From Intrasporangium_A sp039812505 (GTDB taxonomy: Bacteria; Actinomycetota; Actinomycetes; Actinomycetales; Dermatophilaceae), in contig NZ_JBDIAQ010000156.1 in assembly GCF_039812505.1 (NCBI RefSeq), positions 1 to 8,176 of the forward strand: a stretch of DNA of 8,176 nt, in the 5' to 3' direction. Of the stretch, positions 5,497 through 8,176 are shown piece after piece. Within the stretch, counting starts at the first letter, position 1. The number at the start of each line of letters is the position of its first letter. The position numbers were made by a program, and so were the translations under genes. Under the pieces are notes generated by a model that saw only the letters and a program-made list of their open reading frames with translations, searched no databases and had not been told where the DNA came from.

Positions 5497-5699
5497 GTGA
5501 CTCCTCGTGCCATCCTGCCGGAGCGGCCCAGGCTGCGGAGCCGTGCCATCGCCTCAGTACAGCTACCTGCACCCGCACTCGGCCCGGCCTCGTTGGGCTC
5601 CCGCTGGTCGGTCCGCCGATCACCGAGCCGGCCCATCGCCGGCCGCACCCCCACCCCGTGCAGATGGAGCCCAGCGGGCAAGCCTGACAGGATCAGCAC
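5497..5699. other. Intergenic stretch upstream of the aldehyde dehydrogenase, no gene seen
   Basis: I find no credible gene, RNA or repeat here. Near its end, AGGA (5689-5692) lies 7 nt before the aldehyde dehydrogenase ATG and is a fair ribosome site. CAGGAT (5688-5693) overlaps it and could instead be a -10 box giving a near-leaderless message. AGCCTGACAGG (5681-5691) resembles AGCCTGACGGG just before the oxygenase start (4174-4184). Confidence 0.5.
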
Positions 5700-7151
5700 A
5701 TGACCGGCATCCAGACCCAGACCGCGCTCGAGACCCTCTGCAACTTCGTCGACGGGAGGAGCGTGACATCCGAGGGCGACCTGCTCGACCTGGTCGACCC
5801 GGCCACCGGCCAGGTGTACGGCCGGGCACCGATCTCGACCGGGGCGGAGGTCGACGCCGCGGTCGACGCCGCGCAGCGCGCCTTCCCCGCGTGGCGCGAC
5901 ACGACTCCCGCGCAGCGGCAGCTGGCCCTGTTCCGGCTGGCCGACGCGCTGGCCGAGCACGCCGAGGATCTGGCCGACCTGGAGTCGCGCGACACCGGCA
6001 AGCCCCGGCCGGGCCTGGTCGGCGACGAGATCGAGCAGTCCGTCGACCAGCTGCGGTTCTTCGCCGGCACGGCCCGGGAGCTCAACGGGCGGGCCGCCGC
6101 CGAGTACGTCCCGGGGTTCACCTCCTACGTGCGGCGCGAGCCGGTCGGGGTGGTGGCCCAGATCACGCCATGGAACTACCCGCTCAACATGGCGATCTGG
6201 AAGATCGGGCCGGCCCTGGCGGCGGGCAACACGGTCGTGCTCAAGCCCAGCGAGACCACGCCCTCCTCCACGGTCCGGTTGGCGCAGCTGGCTGCCGGCA
6301 TCCTCCCCGCCGGTGTGTTCAACGTGGTGCTCGGCGACCGCACCACCGGGGCACTGCTGGTGGACCATCCCGTTCCCGCGCTCGTGGCGATCACCGGGTC
6401 GGTGCGGGCCGGGATGCAGGTCGCCTCGGCCGCGGCCACCCAGCTCAAGCGGGTGCACCTCGAGCTGGGCGGCAAGGCGCCGGCGGTGGTGTTCGCCGAC
6501 GCCGACCTGAAACGGGCCGCCATCGGGATCGCCGAGGCGGCCTACGTCAACGGCGGACAGGACTGCACGGCTGCCACCCGGGTGATCGTGCACGAGTCGG
6601 TGCACGACGACCTGGTGCGCGAGATCGTGGCCCATGTGCGCGCCCACATCCGCACTGGGGCCCCGCACGAGGAAGGCGTCTTCTTCGGGCCGCTGAACAA
6701 CCAGTCGCAGCTGGACCAGGTGAGCGGGTTCATCGCACGCCTACCGGCACACACTCGGGTCGAGACCGGGGGGCGGCGGCAGGGGCAGAGCGGGTACTTC
6801 TTCGAGCCGACGCTGGTCTCGGGTGTCCGCCAGGACGACGAGATCGTGCAGTCCGAGGTGTTCGGGCCGGTGCTGACCATCCAGCCGTTCGCCAACGAGC
6901 AGGAGGCCGTGGCCCTGGCCAACGGTGTGCCCTACGCCTTGGCCGCGTCCACCTGGACCACCGACCACGCCACCGCGATGCGGATGAGCCGGGCGCTGGA
7001 CTTCGGCTGCGTCTGGATCAACGCGCACATCCCGTTCGTCTCCGACATGCCGCACGGCGGGTTCAAGCAATCCGGCTACGGCAAGGACCTCTCGGTCTAC
7101 GGGTTCGAGGACTACACCCGCCTCAAGCACGTCATGACCAGCCTGGTCTGA
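5700..7151 (+). CDS. NAD-dependent aldehyde dehydrogenase, gamma-aminobutyraldehyde dehydrogenase type
   Basis: A 483-aa cytoplasmic enzyme oxidising an aldehyde to an acid with NAD(P)+. Family residues are complete: Asn159 in TPWNYP, Lys182 in LKPSE, general base Glu255 in LELGGK, nucleophile Cys289 in GGQDCT and Glu386 in SEVFGP. The QDC context around the nucleophile and the end MPHGGFKQSGYGKDLSVYGF (450-469) with EDYT are typical of the gamma-aminobutyraldehyde (PatD/YdcW-like) group. That group acts in putrescine breakdown to GABA and accepts related amino-aldehydes. No putrescine aminotransferase or transporter is in the window, so the exact substrate is uncertain. Length is normal. The start has AGGA 7 nt upstream. 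It appears monocistronic: repeat DNA precedes it and the next gene converges on it. Confidence 0.92.
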   Translation: MTGIQTQTALETLCNFVDGRSVTSEGDLLDLVDPATGQVYGRAPISTGAEVDAAVDAAQRAFPAWRDTTPAQRQLALFRLADALAEHAEDLADLESRDTGKPRPGLVGDEIEQSVDQLRFFAGTARELNGRAAAEYVPGFTSYVRREPVGVVAQITPWNYPLNMAIWKIGPALAAGNTVVLKPSETTPSSTVRLAQLAAGILPAGVFNVVLGDRTTGALLVDHPVPALVAITGSVRAGMQVASAAATQLKRVHLELGGKAPAVVFADADLKRAAIGIAEAAYVNGGQDCTAATRVIVHESVHDDLVREIVAHVRAHIRTGAPHEEGVFFGPLNNQSQLDQVSGFIARLPAHTRVETGGRRQGQSGYFFEPTLVSGVRQDDEIVQSEVFGPVLTIQPFANEQEAVALANGVPYALAASTWTTDHATAMRMSRALDFGCVWINAHIPFVSDMPHGGFKQSGYGKDLSVYGFEDYTRLKHVMTSLV

Positions 7152-7167
7152 GGCGGCGCCTCCGCTC

Positions 7168-7192
7168 CCGGCTCGGCCCGGGCCGGTGCCGG
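7168..7192 (+). terminator. GC hairpin just after the aldehyde dehydrogenase
   Basis: CCGGC-T-CGGC pairs with GCCG-GT-GCCGG around a CCGG loop, a 9-bp stem with a small internal loop 16 nt past the stop codon. There is no T-tract. It may act as a first terminator before the larger element at 7307-7358. Confidence 0.4.
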
Positions 7193-7279
7193 TCACACCA
7201 GCGCGGCAAGGACGTCGTCTCGCTCCAAGTCGGGGTAGTCGTCACACGTGCCCGCCCGCACCCGATCGGGTCCCGCCGG

Positions 7280-7303
7280 CCCCGGCCCCCGGCCCCCGGC
7301 CCC
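7280..7303 (-). other. G-quadruplex-type motif, minus strand
   Basis: Four C-runs of 4 to 5 bases, each separated by GG, give GGGG-CC-GGGGG-CC-GGGGG-CC-GGGG when read on the minus strand. For a transcript of the MerB-like gene this comes immediately after the hairpin at 7307-7358. It is also partly complementary to the G-rich run at 7357-7376. Confidence 0.55.
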
Positions 7304-7306
7304 AGT

Positions 7307-7358
7307 CCGGCTCGATGTATTTGCGCGGTCCCCGGGCCGCGCAAATACATCGAACCGG
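7307..7358. terminator. Long hairpin between convergent genes, probable bidirectional terminator
   Basis: A perfect 16-bp stem (7313-7328 with 7337-7352) extends to 22 positions with one mismatch (C7311/A7354) around an 8-nt loop. The mid-stem is AT-rich (GATGTATTTGCGC), unlike the surrounding DNA. It lies midway between the 3' ends of the aldehyde dehydrogenase and the MerB-like gene and would fold in either transcript. It is fully paired, with one G-U, in the minus-strand RNA. The lack of U-tracts leaves room for other roles, such as a dispersed palindromic repeat. Confidence 0.7.
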
Positions 7359-7376
7359 GGTCGGGGTCGGGGCGGG
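7357..7376 (+). other. G-quadruplex-type motif, plus strand
   Basis: GGGG-TC-GGGG-TC-GGGG-C-GGG has four G-runs with loops of two, two and one base, directly after the hairpin for a transcript of the aldehyde dehydrogenase. The position suggests a pause or termination aid. Folding is not shown by sequence alone. Confidence 0.55.
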
Positions 7377-7448
7377 TCTGTATGCCGTCCACGCCGGGCT
7401 GACGCGCGAGTTCCCCCACCCGGCGGGTTGACTTCGTCGGTGCCGGCT

Positions 7449-8105
7449 TCACAGCCCCCAGAACGGGCCGGACAGGCCGACGCTGCGCAGGTATTCGCCG
7501 GCGGCGCTCGGCTCGCGCCGCACGTAACCCCGCTCGAGCCGCCCGGCGTACCAACCCGAGGCGAGCCGCCACAGGGTCGGCAGGTCCATCACGTAGCCGC
7601 GCGGCTGCCCGTTCCGGCCGAGCCAGGCGGTCACGCACGCCTCCGAGCAGAAGAGGCGCTGGTTGCCGCAGGTGTGCACCACGTCGTCCCACATCCGGGC
7701 GGCAGGCACGAGGAAGTGGGCCACCTGCTGACCCTCCGGTGGCTGCTGGTTGTCGACGCGCCAGGCGTGGGCCCGGTCGCACGCCGGACAGGTGGTCGCC
7801 ACGAGTACCGGTCCCTGGTCCGGCAGCAGGTGCGGCACGGCGAACGAGTCCCACGCGCAGCCACCCCACCAGAGCGTGTCGCGGCCCATGACAGAGAAGC
7901 CGAGCGGCACCGCGGTGAAGGGGTGCGCCATGGTGATCTCACCGTCCGCACCGAGCGCCAGGTGCCGCCCGGCCGCCAGGACGGCCAACCCCGCTCGCAC
8001 CTGCTCCGGCGTGGCCGACAGCTGCGCGGCCAGACCGGCGACCAGGGGTGTCCCACCCCGGCGGAACGTCTCGTAGACGGCCAGACGCAGGTCCTCGGTG
8101 TCCAT
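7449..8105 (-). CDS. MerB-like alkylmercury lyase family protein
   Basis: A 218-aa protein, close in length to the plasmid MerB enzyme (about 212 aa), which breaks carbon-mercury bonds. The N-terminal region (about 3-60) resembles the winged-helix-like domain of MerB. In the catalytic part, GCAWDSFAVPHLL (82-94) aligns with MerB's WCALDTLIFPALI. This places Cys83 and Asp86 at catalytic Cys96 and Asp99. TTCPACD gives Cys106 for MerB Cys117, and HTCGNQRLFCS gives Cys146 for catalytic Cys159. The alignment is from memory of the MerB sequence. Extra cysteines (109, 153, 157) form CPAC and CSEAC patterns not found in classical MerB and could bind a metal. No merA, merR or mer transporter is seen, so this is a stand-alone homologue whose mercury activity is unproven. 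No ribosome site precedes the ATG, suggesting a leaderless message. It converges on the aldehyde dehydrogenase. Confidence 0.85.
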   Translation of the reverse strand: MDTEDLRLAVYETFRRGGTPLVAGLAAQLSATPEQVRAGLAVLAAGRHLALGADGEITMAHPFTAVPLGFSVMGRDTLWWGGCAWDSFAVPHLLPDQGPVLVATTCPACDRAHAWRVDNQQPPEGQQVAHFLVPAARMWDDVVHTCGNQRLFCSEACVTAWLGRNGQPRGYVMDLPTLWRLASGWYAGRLERGYVRREPSAAGEYLRSVGLSGPFWGL

Positions 8106-8113
8106 GCAACGGA

Positions 8114-8119
8114 ACGCTA
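8114..8119 (-). promoter_or_regulatory. Candidate -10 box of the MerB-like gene
   Basis: Read on the minus strand, TAGCGT fits TANNNT and ends 8 nt before the ATG at 8105, which would give a leaderless or near-leaderless transcript. No purine-rich ribosome site competes with this reading. A -35 match is not evident at 17-18 bp. Confidence 0.4.
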
Positions 8120-8128
8120 GTGGGCATC

Positions 8129-8142
8129 TTCGTTAGTTCGTT
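8129..8142. promoter_or_regulatory. TTCGTT direct repeat upstream of the MerB-like gene
   Basis: TTCGTT occurs at 8129-8134 and 8137-8142 with an 8-bp period, where the -35 region of the proposed promoter would lie. It may be an activator or repressor site. It is short enough to be chance. Confidence 0.3.
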
Positions 8143-8176
8143 GGGGGGTTCAGGTCCAGGCGGTGGGGTCGCTTAG

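Noticed and set aside
5513..5580. Minus-strand fragment reading MARLRSLGRSGRMARG as a gene remnant
   Set aside because: No domain is recognisable and it has no ribosome site, so nothing supports a pseudogene call.
5298..6668. Long minus-strand open frame opposite the aldehyde dehydrogenase
   Set aside because: It begins inside the dehydrogenase and runs into the repeat locus. Its composition is that of a high-GC antisense shadow.
5507..7402. Plus-strand 631-codon open frame overlapping the aldehyde dehydrogenase in another frame
   Set aside because: The overlapping 483-codon frame contains every catalytic residue of the family, whereas this one is Arg/Gly/Ala-rich and featureless.

Overview
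The window is about 70% GC, with strong G/C third-position bias in every convincing gene, 4-base ATGA gene overlaps and TANNNT boxes placed directly before start codons. Together these suggest a high-GC actinomycete (Actinomycetota). The gene mix would fit Micrococcales such as Intrasporangiaceae-like organisms, but that is only an impression. There are no rRNA, tRNA, insertion sequence or CRISPR features.

Layout: 1-292 is repeat DNA, a 30-bp tandem array running into a structured repeat module (copy A). 378-3962 holds four genes on the minus strand. In transcription order they are a RibD-C/dihydrofolate-reductase-fold protein, a secreted DUF2202 ferritin-like protein with a His/Met-rich repeated tail, an OmpR-family response regulator and its sensor histidine kinase (translationally coupled). 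A divergent control region (3963-4185) with a 24-bp inverted repeat separates these from a plus-strand 2-oxoglutarate/Fe(II) oxygenase (4186-5184). A second repeat locus (copy B, 5225-5496) and about 200 bp with no recognised content come next. Then comes a plus-strand aldehyde dehydrogenase of the gamma-aminobutyraldehyde dehydrogenase type (5700-7151). It converges on a minus-strand MerB-like alkylmercury lyase homologue (7449-8105). The convergent gap carries a long hairpin bracketed by G-quadruplex-type runs on opposite strands.

How the parts may work together: the regulator and kinase form one two-component system. The kinase's short extracytoplasmic loop contains Met and His residues, and the adjacent secreted ferritin-like protein has a His/Met tail. 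A metal- or redox-stress module is therefore a reasonable hypothesis, but it is not proven by the sequence. The oxygenase, aldehyde dehydrogenase and MerB-like gene look like separate transcription units.

The least explained material is the pair of repeat loci. Each has tandem GTCATGTCGC-containing units, then a 60-bp module (an 11-bp inverted repeat around a core of exactly 38 nt), then inverted GCGACATGAC copies ending in an identical 17-mer. The two loci lie about 5 kb apart and also share a 24-bp exact inverted match.
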